DNA of 64,000 nt from Conus ventricosus (GCA_018398815.1 CM031618.1:49058546-49122545); one strand, 5' to 3'. Positions 20,771 to 32,109 are shown, counted from the stretch's first letter. Notes: generated by a model from the sequence alone, not told the origin. Numbers and translations are program-made.

Positions 20771-21319
20771 AAAGATTACGGGAAAAAATCAAAGCAAGAA
20801 AATTGTTAAACGTGAAGTTTCGTCTGCTACCGTTTCGGTCAAAAGCACTAAAAAGACATTTCCCAGTGTGCCTTGCGTCTTTTACCTTGTCAAAGATGGC
20901 AGCGGCTGTCTCTTCCAAATCTTCAAAAGTTGCGAAACTATTGCGATTACGAAAATTATGGTTTATTTATTTATTTTTTCAAATTACAGGTCTTTGTCCA
21001 AGATATTACAGGTACACAAATTTGGGGTAAACAGGTCTGAGTTAATTATGTGAGTGTTTGATTAAAGATCTCTGAATGATTAAAGATCTCTTAATGAGAA
21101 TGTCTGGTTTTATTGTTGGTATTTGCTTTAGGTTGATATGTGAATGTTTGATTCAAGATCGCCTTATGAGAATGTTTGCTTTTGTTGTAGGTATTGTGAT
21201 AAAAAACACCCCATCATATTGCACGTCATAGTTTGTGTTATGAGAAGTAGTTTTGCTCCGGTAGTGTATTACATGTTGACATAAGAGCTACAGTCATGTC
21301 TGTTGCTTTCGTTGAACAG

Positions 21320-21425
21320 GGGCCATAACCAGAGACTGGAGTTTCTGGGGGACACGGTGCTGCAGCTGATTGCGTCAGAATATTTGTTCAAGTACTTTCC
21401 AGAGCATCACGAAGGCCATCTTTCG
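21320..21425 (+). CDS. DROSHA: Drosha exon 4: RNase IIIb signature motif
   Basis: Encodes [20 protein letters not shown], then [15 protein letters not shown]. It contains the RNase III signature (LEFLGD) with the metal-binding Glu and Asp of domain IIIb. The human counterpart is GHNQRMEFLGDSIMQLVATEYLFIHFPDHHEGHLT. The first base completes the Met codon split by intron 3. The acceptor is TTGAACAG ending at 21319, and the donor is GTGAGC at 21426. The exon ends in phase 0, and the frame is intact. Confidence 0.95.
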
Positions 21426-21569
21426 GTGAGCCTTCGTTGGTTGCCTTCACGTCGTCATCCTCAGGACGTTTCTATCAACATCCAGCTTCAGACTTTGCTC
21501 TGGTTTTTTGTTTTGTTTTTATTATTATTATTATTTTTTTTTAAAAATTGTCATTGTTTCTGCTGTCTC

Positions 21570-21960
21570 ATCCTCCGCGCCACTCCAGTGGCATCACCCC
21601 CATTCCGCCTGTGTCGGCTCCCCCATCCCCCATCCACAGCCACACCCTGGCTCGTCCCATCCCCACCCTCAGCAGTCCACAGGGGTCAGTCAGTTGATGT
21701 CAAAGTCGTCATGAGGCAACCCGCCAGAGGAGACGCCGCAATGCTGCTGAGTCACTTTGTTTAGCGGTCAGTGCCTGCTCGATTCATCATAGGCAGGGCG
21801 CCACGTTGTATGCACCCTACTGTCAGCAACGGTTTCTTTGTCGTGGAGCCACCATGATTGAATGTCCCCCGCTGGAGGGTGCAAGTGCTTCAGTTCAACA
21901 GAAGTTCCCATACACCTGCCGATACTGGGTGACCCTGACATGAATGCTTTCAAGGGCCTA
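21570..21960 (+). repeat. Dispersed short element, copy 1
   Basis: About 390 bp sharing ordered blocks with three other places in the window. The blocks are CCACAGCCACA, then TCCACAGGG, GTCGTCATGAGGCAACCC, GAGGAGACGC, CGTGGAGCC, a GGAGGGTGC-type block, and CCTGCCGATACTGGGTGACC near the end. This copy is the most diverged. Length and dispersal suggest a SINE or MITE. I find no clear A/B box or terminal inverted repeat. Confidence 0.7.
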
Positions 21961-22275
21961 GACGTGGACAGGAAATTGAAACCGAGGTCACCTTAAGAGA
22001 AGGGCATGAAGGGCCATAGAATTTGTGTCTTTTTTTTTTTTAATGCTGATTGATGAGGATGAGGTTGATGAATATATTATGGAGTTATAGTCTGGTCAGA
22101 GACTTCATGACATTAACATATTTGATAAAGGAAAATGTGTACATGCATGTACCTGTGATTTACTTGAAGATGTGCATGTTTGTGTGTACATGTGTTATGC
22201 TCTTTTTTTGTTTGTTTATTCTGTTTTAACTTCTGTCTCTTTACTAACCTGCTCTTCCACAGTAACCCATTGTCA

Positions 22276-22287
22276 CACACACACACA

Positions 22288-22345
<58 letters not shown>
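22276..22345 (+). repeat. (CA)n microsatellite
   Basis: CA run of about 70 bp in Drosha intron 4, followed by CCA/CCT-rich sequence and a poly-C tract at about 22450-22480. Confidence 0.95.
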
Positions 22346-22347
<2 letters not shown>

Positions 22348-22615
22348 ATGCACACAGTTCCCGCCCCCACCAACCACCCATGTCCCCACCTCCAGCCCAT
22401 CCCAACCACCTGTTCTTCCTTCGCCTTCCTCCTCACCCCTCCTGGATTCGCCCCCCCCCCCCCCCCCCCCGCCCCCCCTTTCTTTGAATTGATCTCTGAT
22501 TGATGCTCAGCAAAACATGTTTGTCTGTTCTGTATTCCTCGACACCCCTACAACGCACTCACTCCCTTTCTCTCCCCCCACCACACATACACAATTGTGC
22601 ATGCATAACACACAC

Positions 22616-22632
22616 ACAAACACGCACGCACG

Positions 22633-22706
<74 letters not shown>
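22616..22706 (+). repeat. (CA)n microsatellite
   Basis: CA run of about 90 bp beginning with several GCAC interruptions, in Drosha intron 4. Confidence 0.95.
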
Positions 22707-22707
<1 letters not shown>

Positions 22708-23033
22708 TCATGCAAACAAGTACATTCCTCTGCATAATTATGTGTGCTTGTCCTCATACACATATTGTCTTAACACACACACACACTCCAAGAATATGGA
22801 CACAGATGCTTGTGGACACTCACGCACTGATGCACCTAGCCATGCACGCACGGACAGACCCACAAACAAACAAAGTGATCTACATGCAACATAACGCAAT
22901 CCTGGCATCTCCTGCCACCTCCTGCCCAATCCTTTCTGGACTTTCACCCTTTCGCCACATTTCCCACCTTCCCAGCTGCTCCTACGACAACAGATTGTGT
23001 GGACCCTCATCACTCGTGGTGACTGTGTGACAG

Positions 23034-23184
23034 TTGCTGAGGATTCCCTGGTGAACAGTCGCACACAGTCCATCGTGTGTGGACGACCTGGGCATGACGG
23101 ACTACGTCATCTACGAGAAGAGCAACGAGAGGGGTCAGGACATCGGTGAGATGAAGACCAAGCAGAAGGCTGATTTGCTGGAAG
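23034..23184 (+). CDS. DROSHA: Drosha exon 5: RNase IIIb catalytic region, two frame breaks
   Basis: Read with a frame change, this exon encodes LLR, then SLVNSRTQSIV, then DDLGMTDYVIYEKSNERGQ and KTKQKADLLE. It matches human LLRSSLVNNRTQAKVAEELG through KTKTLADLLE. The final Glu (codon 23181-23183) is the second catalytic metal ligand of domain IIIb, equivalent as I recall to human E1222. One base appears to be missing at about 23043 and one extra base is present at about 23078-23080. Read literally the frame meets TGA at 23052. The two errors cancel, so the downstream part is in frame. I chose the acceptor GACAG at 23033 because LLR follows directly. The donor is GTAATG at 23185, phase 1. 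Confidence 0.85.
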
Positions 23185-23193
23185 GTAATGGCC

Positions 23194-23197
23194 TGTG

Positions 23198-23228
<31 letters not shown>

Positions 23229-23262
23229 TGTGTGTGTGTGCCTGTGTGTGTGTGTGTGTATG
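23194..23262 (+). repeat. (TG)n microsatellite
   Basis: TG run with GGTG and CCTG interruptions, starting about 10 bp after the donor of Drosha exon 5. Confidence 0.95.
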
Positions 23263-24163
23263 TGAGAGTGTTCTTCTTTTTTCCTCTTTCCCTAGCTGCT
23301 GTTTCAAGTCCAGGTGTTTATGTCCAGCCAACCAGGGGGCCAGTAGCATCTTCTTACATTTTTCATTCAGATCTAGTCACCTGTGTATCTTAAGAGTTCT
23401 CAACACACTATTTTCACACAAGAAAGAATATGCTGCACACACACTACACTCCCCACAAATACACCTGAAGCTGTTATCTAATGTATTCACCGCTGATTTC
23501 AGTACTAGCCAGTTCCTTTTTTTGCTTTTCTTCCTTGAATTTTAAGTTTTAATAATAAATACTGGCTCTGATCTGTCCTGAAAAGCTGAAGGAAAAAAGA
23601 AATTGCCGCGGTATCATGAAGCTGGAAATGCGAGTGGCTGTTGTCACTTGTTGATGTTAGCCTTCATGGTTTGTGTCCGAGCGTGTGATTTGATAATGTC
23701 TTGGTACATTACTGGTCATGCATGATTGTATTTTGTCAACATTCATTTCATAACTTTGATCACTTTTTGTTGTTTAAATCACTGATTTTTTGTTTTGTTT
23801 TTGGATGATTATCAATTTGGAGTATGGCTGTCTTAATGGCAGGATAGAAAATGGTCATACACGCAAAACTCCACTCCCTTTGTTGGGTAGATGGGATTAA
23901 TCTTGCCTGTCTACACAGGGAGTGTCTGCAGGAGTATCGGCCTGCGTACACAGGAAAAAAAAAGATCCAGTTAATGGAGTTTTTGCGCAATGTACACATA
24001 TCTTAGCTAAATGTTTGTTTTATATGTAACAAAATCATGTGCCCAATTGTTGGAAAGGCTTTGTTTCTAGGATGAAATGAATTTGATCAACACATTGAGT
24101 AGTGCACTGTTTGCTTCAGAGTGCCTCGTAACAGGAATATTACAGTACTTGTGTATAGACTGT
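23263..24163 (+). other. Drosha intron 5, left part
   Basis: Unique AT-rich intron sequence up to the left end of the LTR retrotransposon. No conserved coding segment is recognised. Confidence 0.55.
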
Positions 24164-25913
24164 TGTCACGGTCGCTAAGCCGGACGCCCTACCACCCCTA
24201 CCCACGCCTATTACACACTAGAGCAGACAACACAGCACACTAACACAGCTTTACAATCATGCGCACTTCTTTATTTCACACACACTATGGCGCCACCACT
24301 CACGTCCATCCACACGCACACACCGGTAATCCCACTTCTTCACTGACCCACACTACCCTGAAACGACCATGAGAACCTAATCTATACTAAAGCACCAGTT
24401 GCGGTATATCCCTGCGACTAAGGACGCAGAGATAGCCGCACACGTGGTGACTAACTACTAGGGACAAGGACAACCCAAGGGACTCTAAACTTAAACTGCT
24501 ACCACCCACACCTCTCCCAGGACCCACCCTTCTCTTTTGGACCGGGACCACTATCGCACTGGTCACTGCGTCCCTAAGGGAGGCAACGACAAGTACCCTA
24601 ACACTGTGCTGGCCACTACGTCCCAAAAGGAGGCAGTAGCTAACACCCCTATCCCACTACCTAACGCTACACCCCTTCTACAACACCCATGGACAACCTA
24701 TGCCGGCCCGGAAAGCTCTAGTCCTTGCACTGTCCGGGGACCCTCACAGACTGACTCCTCCACGGATGACTCCGCTCCTCAGCGCTGTCCGCGGCCTCAC
24801 GCAGACTGACACCCCGAAGACCTACACCCCGGCGCCGACCGTGACTCCTCACGGTCTGACTCCTCCCCTGCGTTGGGCACGACACCCGGCGCACCCACAC
24901 ACCAGACGCCCTCTCGACGAGTCCGGGGCTCGAAGGACACCTCCTCCTCTGAAGGCCCCGCCGGACACTGAGGGTGAGGGAAGGTCTGGTGCAGCGCCCT
25001 CTCACAGGACGCCGAACCGGGTAGAGCAACAGGTGGCTGGAGAAACCCCGGGAGAACCCCGGTAGCCGAAAGACGGCCGACGGCCTGGATGGTTTCCCCT
25101 CTCCTGGGAAAGCAGCAGGCAACTGGACGCCGCCGCTCACCTGCCGGCACGCGGCAGCAGACTGCGGTGGTCTGGCCCCCACCCTCAGGACGGAACAGGA
25201 TACCTGCTAACACAACTGGACAGACAGACGTTCAACCACACCAGTTCTGCAACTGGCTGAAGTGGCTGCCAACAGAGACGACACAGAACCCGGCACAGGC
25301 CAAGGGCACCCCAGACCCGACGAGGACCTGGCACTAACTATGACTCGAAGTCACTCAGCTCAACTAACGGCGCTGCCGCCGCAACTACAAGCGCGTCCAC
25401 TCCGACGAACACCAGGACCGAAGTGAAGCTACCCCAACGCATTCCGACCTGGTCGGAACCAAGCGAACTCTACTCACAACACAAAACAGCGATTGGTCAG
25501 AGCAGCGTATCCTCCGCAGAGCTGACACGCCGGACCAACGGACTAGTTGTTGCTCGTGCAACAGCACGACAATTTACCACAACAACTCACAGACTTGACC
25601 CCGACAACAGCCGATATCCTGCCCCGCCTTCTCTGGTGTAAAAACCAAAGTAAACAAAAGGGTAACAATCGGGAATGGAACCAACCTCCCCTTCCATCCC
25701 TTCAACAAGTGAAGATTGGAATTTAAAAATATTTTATGTCTTATTTCCCCAGCCCCTACCTAGCCTAACTTCCACCTTAACCAAAACCCCAATCTTACAC
25801 ACGCACACTCGCACACACCCATACACATATGCACACGTGCACACGCTCTCTATTTCTGAACTACCATTACTCCAAACACATGGACGGCTGGTTTACTACG
25901 CCGATCGGTGACA
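24164..25913 (-). repeat. 3' LTR of the retrotransposon
   Basis: A 1750-bp repeat starting TGTCACGGTCGCTAAGCCGG and ending GCCGATCGGTGACA on the + strand, so it begins TG and ends CA when read in the element's orientation. It is nearly colinear with 29666-31385. Short GC-rich ORFs inside it are fortuitous. Confidence 0.9.
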
Positions 25914-25926
25914 CACCCCCCTGCCT
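25914..25926 (-). other. Polypurine tract candidate
   Basis: On the - strand the bases just upstream of the 3' LTR read AGGCAGGGGGTG, purine-rich except for a C and a T. The position directly against the LTR is right for the plus-strand primer of reverse transcription. Confidence 0.55.
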
Positions 25927-26355
25927 AAGTTTTAACTACAGGTTAAAACCACAACAAAAACTTCTCACTCGATCGGCGTTTACTCACACCCAACCTATAA
26001 CAATCCAACTCCACACCACTACACTCCGCTCTGCTGTTACTTTTGATGCACCCCATCACATTCCAACAACATCACTTTTAAATACATCATTAACTGCAAA
26101 ATACATTATTCAACCTGGTCCAATTCTGCCTTCCACGACCTTAACGCAGGCACTACAGGCAGCCGTTACATTACGGTCTATATATAGACTTCATAACTGA
26201 GGGTGCTCTGACCAATGCACGACCGCTATGCAACACGTGCTACAAATACCACACCCCCAGCAACACTTTGCAACGTCATTCTCTTCAAATGACAATAACA
26301 TGCATATCTTCGACAATGTCAACTTCTCATGACATAGGTAAATAGAACTTACAGG

Positions 26356-26356
<1 letters not shown>

Positions 26357-26427
<71 letters not shown>
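26357..26427 (+). repeat. (CT)n microsatellite inside the retrotransposon
   Basis: CT run of about 70 bp with one CCT interruption. It starts immediately after the RNase H remnant (read on the - strand as GA repeats following LSRLP), so it has probably replaced or expanded into former coding sequence. Confidence 0.95.
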
Positions 26428-26428
<1 letters not shown>

Positions 26429-26528
26429 GCAAGCGACTCAAGAAGTCTGCCGCCACATTGTCCTCTCCAGACACTGCCTGCACCGTAAACTAGAATGGCT
26501 GCAGCTGCAGTGCCCACCTTGTGATCCT
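26428..26528 (-). pseudogene. RNase H C-terminal remnant of the retrotransposon
   Basis: On the - strand this reads ITRWALQLQPF, a TAG stop, then FTVQAVSGEDN and VAADFLSRLP. It is the conserved end of the Ty3/gypsy RNase H domain, where the element recognises its own RNA:DNA hybrid. Only the last part of the domain remains, and it lies downstream of the integrase segment. That position identifies the Gmr1-like domain order. Confidence 0.8.
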
Positions 26529-26553
26529 CCCACTAGTATTCTAGACCCCACAG

Positions 26554-27576
26554 CTACCTTCCTGGTTTCGTCCTCAAATGACAATGTCGCTTGTACCTGC
26601 AACCTGCTGTTGCCAAGTTCTTCTTTGTCAACTCACACATCTCAGCTAACCTTGTTCTTAAGTTAACGTCCTCTGCCGCTGTGCGGACCTCTTGCCTTTC
26701 TGGTTGCAACCAGAGATCCCTCAGCATCTGCATGGGCCTGCGCATCAGTGGCTTCCTTACAAGATAAACTCTTGAGACTCTTCCCTTAACAGTACGCTGA
26801 CACTGGACACATGATTGGCAGTACCGACGAATGTCAGCATGCATGCCTGGCCAATAGAAATGGCGACCAACTCGCTCCTTGGTTCGGGTGGTACCTAAAT
26901 GACCAGACATGGGTACGTCGTGGCCTAGCTTCATCACCGTGATCCGTAGTTCAGCTGGGACGCAGATCTGACTCGCTACGTCCTTGGGACCCTCAAACCG
27001 CCTGACCAGTACCCCAGATTTCCGAGCATACTCGACTCGTCCAAACTTGGTGTGGAAGTGCGTCCCTGCTTCACACGCACTCCGAGCCTTCCTCAAGGTT
27101 TCATCCTGGTCCTGCATCTGAATTAACTGCTGGGTAGAGGGTTCAGAATGCACTCCTCGACGGGCAGCGGTACTGGTTCTTGCTGCTCCCTGGCTCTCTG
27201 CGCACGTGTCTGCACTGCCCCTACCAACGCTGGGTCTGCGTATACAGGCACACGTATCCAACTGGAATCTCCTACTTTCTTTGCGAAGTTTCCGATCAGG
27301 ACTTCCTGCACAGGGGCTAATCATAACCAAAACCTCCAACTTCCCTTCGATGAATGGCGACTTCAACTCTATTTCCGCCACAGGCAACACAGACCTACAT
27401 CTGGATTCAGCCAACACTACTGGAACTGTCTCTCCTGTGTACGCGTCTGCTGGCACCAACCACTTGGCCACTACGGTGTATCCGGCACCAGTGTCTCGTA
27501 ATCCATTGGCCGGAGTTCCGTTAACTTCTACAACGCACGCAGGCTCGTACTGCTGCTCACAGCGCATGGTTGACAC
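26554..27576 (-). pseudogene. Retrotransposon pol: protease and truncated integrase
   Basis: A 340-codon ORF. Near residues 18-35 it has VNGTPANGLRDTGAGYTVV, the retropepsin active site (DTGA). Near residues 215-270 it has MKLGHDVPMSGHLG, FYWPGMHADI and CQSCVQCQRT, the H2C2 zinc-binding domain of gypsy integrases. The chain then jumps directly to RRPMQMLRDLW and an Arg/Lys-rich tail typical of the integrase C-terminus, so the DDE catalytic core of about 150 residues is gone. Between about 27120 and 27320 the better family match lies in another frame (containing VQTRAQRAREQQEP), so two compensating small indels are likely. The start overlaps the end of gag by about 49 bp in the -1 frame. Confidence 0.8.
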
Positions 27577-28408
27577 AACGTAGGGACTACTCGAGCTTGG
27601 GGCTGGTCACAACAATGAACAGCTCCAACAGAATGGGGCTCAGGGCATTTCCTAGCGATGTGGCCTGGCTTCTTGCAGTTAAAACAAACTATGGTCGATC
27701 TAGGCCCTTCTGATCTCCTGTTCGGTTGCTGTAGTGCACCATCACTTTGTTGGGACCTCTCTGCAGGCTGGCTCTCTGTCGTTTCATGCCCATTACCTAG
27801 GTTGGGCTGGTTAACCGTTCGGTCTTGCTTCGCCTTCCTCCCCAACCTTTTGGCCTCTGCTAAAACAGTAGCTTCTGTTGCCATTTGTTCAGCAGTTTTC
27901 GGGCTTTTCTTCCGGACCTCGATCGTGAACTCTGGGGACAGCAGCTGGTAAAACTGTTCTTGGAAAAGCAGATCCTTAACATCCTCTGCCACACTCTCGT
28001 CCTTGCCCGCTGCCGACACCAGAGGGAAAACACCGCTCATCCTTCCCAGCACTTGGGCGAAAGTCTCAGCAGCGTCCTTCTTGATGCCTCTGAACTTTTC
28101 ACGGTAGGCCTCAGCATCTAGCCTAAAGTGGCTGAACAGGGCGCTCTTTATCTGATCATAGTCGCCCAACCCCAATCCACACTTAACCGCATCACTGCTT
28201 CTCTAGCCTTTCCTCTCAGCAGAGACATCAAACGTGTCGCCATAGCCCTCCCTCCACTTGCACATCTGGGCCACACGCTCAAATTGTGCATTAAAGATCC
28301 ACACGTTGTCTGTTCTAACGTCAAGTGGACACCTCTTTCCTCACCCTCATCAAGCGTTTCCTCCGCTGCTTCATCGAGGCTTGTCATTTTATGTTTACTC
28401 CGCCACAT
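27528..28408 (-). pseudogene. Retrotransposon gag with zinc knuckle, frameshifted
   Basis: Two overlapping frames (28148-28408, then 27528-28175) together form a gag protein, joined by a frameshift at about 28165 within the segment LLRGKAREAVMRLSV. The second frame has YDQIKSALFSHFRLDAEAYR and a capsid-like region, then a knuckle of the CX2CX4HX4C type, CFNCKKPGHIARKC. This is the SCAN-like gag fold usual in Ty3/gypsy elements of aquatic invertebrates. The protein would form the virus-like particle. The N-terminus is acidic (SLDEAAEETLDEGEERG), and further upstream the sequence has no open frame. Confidence 0.8.
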
Positions 28409-29665
28409 GCCCTAACTCACTTGCCTTTTGAACTTCTATCTCTTATCCCCTTACTCCTCACATCTTCCCCCAGTTCCAGTTCCCATCACTCTTCCCTGTA
28501 ATTATGTGCCCTGTCCTCTTCACTCCTTCTTCACACTCACTCGCCTGCTTAACTCGCTCCTCTGCCTGAGCTCTCCTCTTCACGTCAATCTTCTGCCAAT
28601 CTAAATCACTACTGCCAACTTTCCTTCTTCATCCTTCATCTTCTCCTCACTTTCCTCCTCTGGACTCCACTTTCCCATTCCCCCTTCCTCCTCTCCTCAT
28701 ACGGAACGAGTTGTGACAAACTGCGGGTTCCCCCGTTAAGCCATCGCCGTTCCCGTGAAAATTTCAAAGTCCCGGTCCCCGGTTCATGACGACCCACCGC
28801 ATCTGGTAACTAACGGATGGGTTCCGCCGTAGGCCTGAGATCCATGACCATCGGGTCGTTGCGGGTGGGCTCGGGCTGTGTTTAGACATATGGGTACGTC
28901 CTACCACCAAGAGCTGCAACACAGTTGCGTCTGAGCGCAATGAGGTCCCTGCTATTTCCTTTGCCCTGAAGCATCAGCCAAGTTTTACACACATTCTCAA
29001 GGCCGCAACCAGCTCACCTCTACACTTGTGTACACTTATCTTAAGAGCTTCCAACCCACATATTATCAACAAGAATGCTGCACTACTGAATCACGTGACA
29101 CCGTGAATACAACCGAAGCCTTTATCAGTCGCACCAGTTACTCAGGTCACGCCTCCTTCTTTTGGCTTCCACCCTACGAATTAATTAGCACTTGACTCCG
29201 CCCGTCCATATGCAACCTAACCATTAGTGTAATCCCGCGCACCTCTGTTCACGACAGGGTCACTGGCTTACTCTGCTTAATCCCCACAGGATATCCGAGC
29301 ACCATTGTATGTCGTACGGCTGGTACCATCTACCTTATGGGGTAACTCATCATAACTGAACACTTAGCGCCTTGGTAACCTCTGCATCTCTACACTTGTC
29401 TTGTATTACTCACACTTCCAATGACTCCACTCAATGTTATTGATAAGGTCATACACCAACTCCCGGTAGCCACCCATTCAACGAAATTCCCTGCCCAATG
29501 CACTGGAGTGCCTGAAGTGAACAGGACCCTACACGGAACAAAAACCAGTAGGGTACTTGCACGCTCACACCAACCTACCGCTCAATCGACTTGTTTAACA
29601 GACACAAACCCCTACCCCTTTAACGCTTATTCTACCGAGAACCACTAATACCCCCATCTCCATAA
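28409..29665 (-). other. Retrotransposon leader region
   Basis: About 1.25 kb between the 5' LTR and gag, CT-rich on the + strand near 28430-28720. I do not recognise a standard primer-binding site. The - strand sequence just inside the LTR reads TTATGGAGATGGGGGTATTA. Confidence 0.5.
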
Positions 29666-31385
29666 TGCACGGTCGCTAAGCCGGACGGCCCTACAACCCT
29701 ACCCAGACTTATTACACACTAGAGAGTAACACAGCCACTAACACAGCTTTACAACCGCCACTTCTTATTTCACACACACATGGCGCACCACCACACCACT
29801 CCACAAACGCCACCGTATTTCCACATTTTTATGGCCACACACTCCTGAAACGACCAAACCCTAATCTATACTAACGCACATTGCGATATCCCTGCGACCT
29901 AAGGAACGCAAATCTATACTCAAACACCGTGTGATACCCTACTAGGGAACGGAAACCCCAAGGGACTAAACTATAAATGCTACACCCACACCCTCCCCAG
30001 ACTCCAACCTCCTTTTGACCCGACCACTATCGCACTGGTCCCTGCTCTTTACCGGGAGGCCAACGACAGTCCCTACCTTGCGTGGCAACCAGCCCAATGC
30101 GCACTACGTCCAAAAAGAGGCAGTACAACCCCTATCCCACTACCTAACGTACACCCCTTCTACAACACCCATGGGACAACCTAGCCGGCCCGGAAAGCTC
30201 TAGTCCTTGGCACTGTCCGGGGACCCTACAGACTGACTCTCCACGGATGACTCCGCTCCTCAGCGCTGTCCCGGCCCCACGCAACTGACACCCCGAAGAC
30301 TCTACACCCCGGCGCCGACCGTGACCCCTCCGGTCTGACTCCTCCCCTGCGTTGGGCACGACACCGGCGCACCCACACACCGACGCCCTCTCGACGAGTC
30401 CGGGCTCGAAGGACACCTCCTCCTCTGAAGGCCCCGCCGGACACTGAGGGTGGAGGAAGGTCTGGTGCAGCGCCCTCTCACAGGACGCCGAACCGGGTAG
30501 AGCAACAGGTGCGGTGGAGAAACCCCGGGAGAACCCCGGAGCCGAAAGACGGCCGACGGCCTGGATGGTTTCCCTCTCCTGGGAAAGCAGCAGCAACTGG
30601 ACGCCGCCGCTCCACCTGCCGGCACGCGGCAGCAGACTGCGGTGGTCTGGCCCCACCCTCAGGACGGAACAGGATACAGCAACACAACTGGACAGACAGA
30701 CGTTCAACCACACAGTTCTGCAACTGGCTGAAGTGGCTGCCCAACAGAGACGACACAGAACCCGGCACAGGCCAAGGGCACCCCAGACCCGACGAGGACC
30801 TGGCACTAACTATGACTCGAAGTCACTCAGCTCAACTAACGGCGCTGCGCCGCAACTACAAGGCGCGTCGCACTCCGACGAACACCAGGGACCGAAGTGA
30901 AGCTACCCAAGCATTCCGACCTGGTCGGAACCAAGCGAACTCTACTCACAACACAAAACAGCGATTGGTCAGAGCAGCGTATCCCTCCGCAGAGCTGACA
31001 CGCCGGAACCAACGGACTAGTTGTTGCTCGTGCAACAGCACGACAATTTACCACAACAACTCACAGACTTGACACCGACAACAGCCGATTCCTGCCCCGC
31101 TTCTCTGGTGTAGAACAAGTAACAAAAGGGTTAACAATCGGGCATGGAACCAACCTCCCGCTTCCATCCCTTCAACAGTGAAGATTGAATTTAAAAACTA
31201 TTATTATGTCTTATTTCCCCACCCCCCTACCTAGCCTAACCTTCCACCTTAACCAAAACCCCAATCTTACACACGCACACTCGCACACACACTCACAATT
31301 GCACACGTGCACACGCTCTAAAACTTTCTGAACTACCATTACTCAAACACCATGGACGGCTGGTTACTACTGCCGATCGGTGACA
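29666..31385 (-). repeat. 5' LTR of the retrotransposon
   Basis: A 1720-bp copy of the LTR at 24164-25913. It begins TGCACGGTCGCTAAGCCGG (one T missing relative to the other copy) and ends GCCGATCGGTGACA. Differences between the copies are dominated by one- to few-base deletions in this copy, many in short homopolymers. Confidence 0.9.
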
Positions 31386-32109
31386 ACCCTGTATTCAGTA
31401 TTGCAGCGGGGTCAGGTTGAATTGAATGCAGTGCACTACAAAATTTGATCGTTTATACTGTACCTCCACCACAAAATGAGTCACATGCACCGGAGGTCGT
31501 TTTGAGTTTTTATATCTTGTAATTCACAATAAAAATGCTCTCCAACAAAAAAAACAGATTGTAAATCGATCTTTAATTGGGCAAAGTTATTGGATTTGAA
31601 GTTTAACCTCTCAATGCAGCATTAAAGATCTTCGCGCCTTTATCAATCTGTCTTCTCTAAACTTTCATAGCAACCAAGTACTTCCTCCATTCAGATACTG
31701 ATCTGAAATTTGCACCACCACATGCACATAGCCGTTCTGTATCGCCAACAACTTGTGGGAAAAAATATTGACATCTCAATTTATTCAAAAAGAAATTTTG
31801 ATAAATTGAAAAATAACCAGAGCAAGATAAGCTGTTTTAAATTTACCATCGTAAATTAATTCACATAGCTACTACTTGAGTTAACCTTTTGTGTGCTTTC
31901 ATTCAGACACTGCTACTGTAAGACTTAAGAAAGAAACTAAGGACAATTTTAAAAAAGAAAAAAACCGCACCATAACCTAAAAAATATACTACAGTGACCG
32001 CGGCAGTAATTACAGTTTCCCTGACCACATGACGTAGTTTGAACACACACGAGAACAGTAGTAATTCCCACGGAAGAAATGTTCTACTCACAGTCCTGGT
32101 GCTAGGCAG
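31386..32109 (+). other. Intron sequence without recognised features
   Basis: AT-rich unique sequence between the retrotransposon and the DUF7869 remnant, inside Drosha intron 5. Nothing coding is recognised. Confidence 0.5.

Larger units (their letters stand above)
19852..21039. mobile_element. Outer TIR element hosting a nested insertion
   Basis: Ends are the 15-bp inverted pair CAGACCTGTTTACCC (19852-19866) and GGGTAAACAGGTCTG (21025-21039). The flanks are both TTAA-rich (GTTAAATTAA on the left, AGTTAATTATG on the right), but no exact target duplication is visible. After removing the nested element (19949-20770), about 365 bp remain, including a poly-C run at about 19916-19934. That residue has no coding capacity, so this looks like a MITE-sized non-autonomous element. 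Confidence 0.65.
24164..31385 (-). mobile_element. LTR retrotransposon, Ty3/gypsy, Gmr1-like domain order, internally deleted
   Basis: A 7.2-kb element with two long terminal repeats (about 1.75 and 1.72 kb) in direct orientation around a 3.75-kb interior. Read on the - strand, the interior runs gag, zinc knuckle, aspartic protease, integrase zinc-binding (H2C2), integrase C-terminal piece, then the end of RNase H. Integrase before RNase H is the Copia-like order known from Gmr1-like Ty3/gypsy elements. The reverse transcriptase and the integrase catalytic core are absent, so the element cannot be autonomous. LTR ends on its own strand are TGTCACCG and GTGACA. A purine tract precedes the 3' LTR. 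No target duplication is visible (ACTGT on the left, ACCCT on the right). Confidence 0.85.

Noticed and set aside
22976..23033. Alternative acceptor CCCAG at about 22975, followed by CTGCTCCTACGAC, for Drosha exon 5
   Set aside because: It would insert about 19 residues before SLVNSRTQ that no Drosha has. The acceptor at 23033 places LLR directly before the conserved block.
24387..25213. GC-rich ORFs inside the left LTR and their counterparts at 30144-31072
   Set aside because: Overlapping frames on both strands of an LTR, not conserved between the two LTR copies, and without domains.
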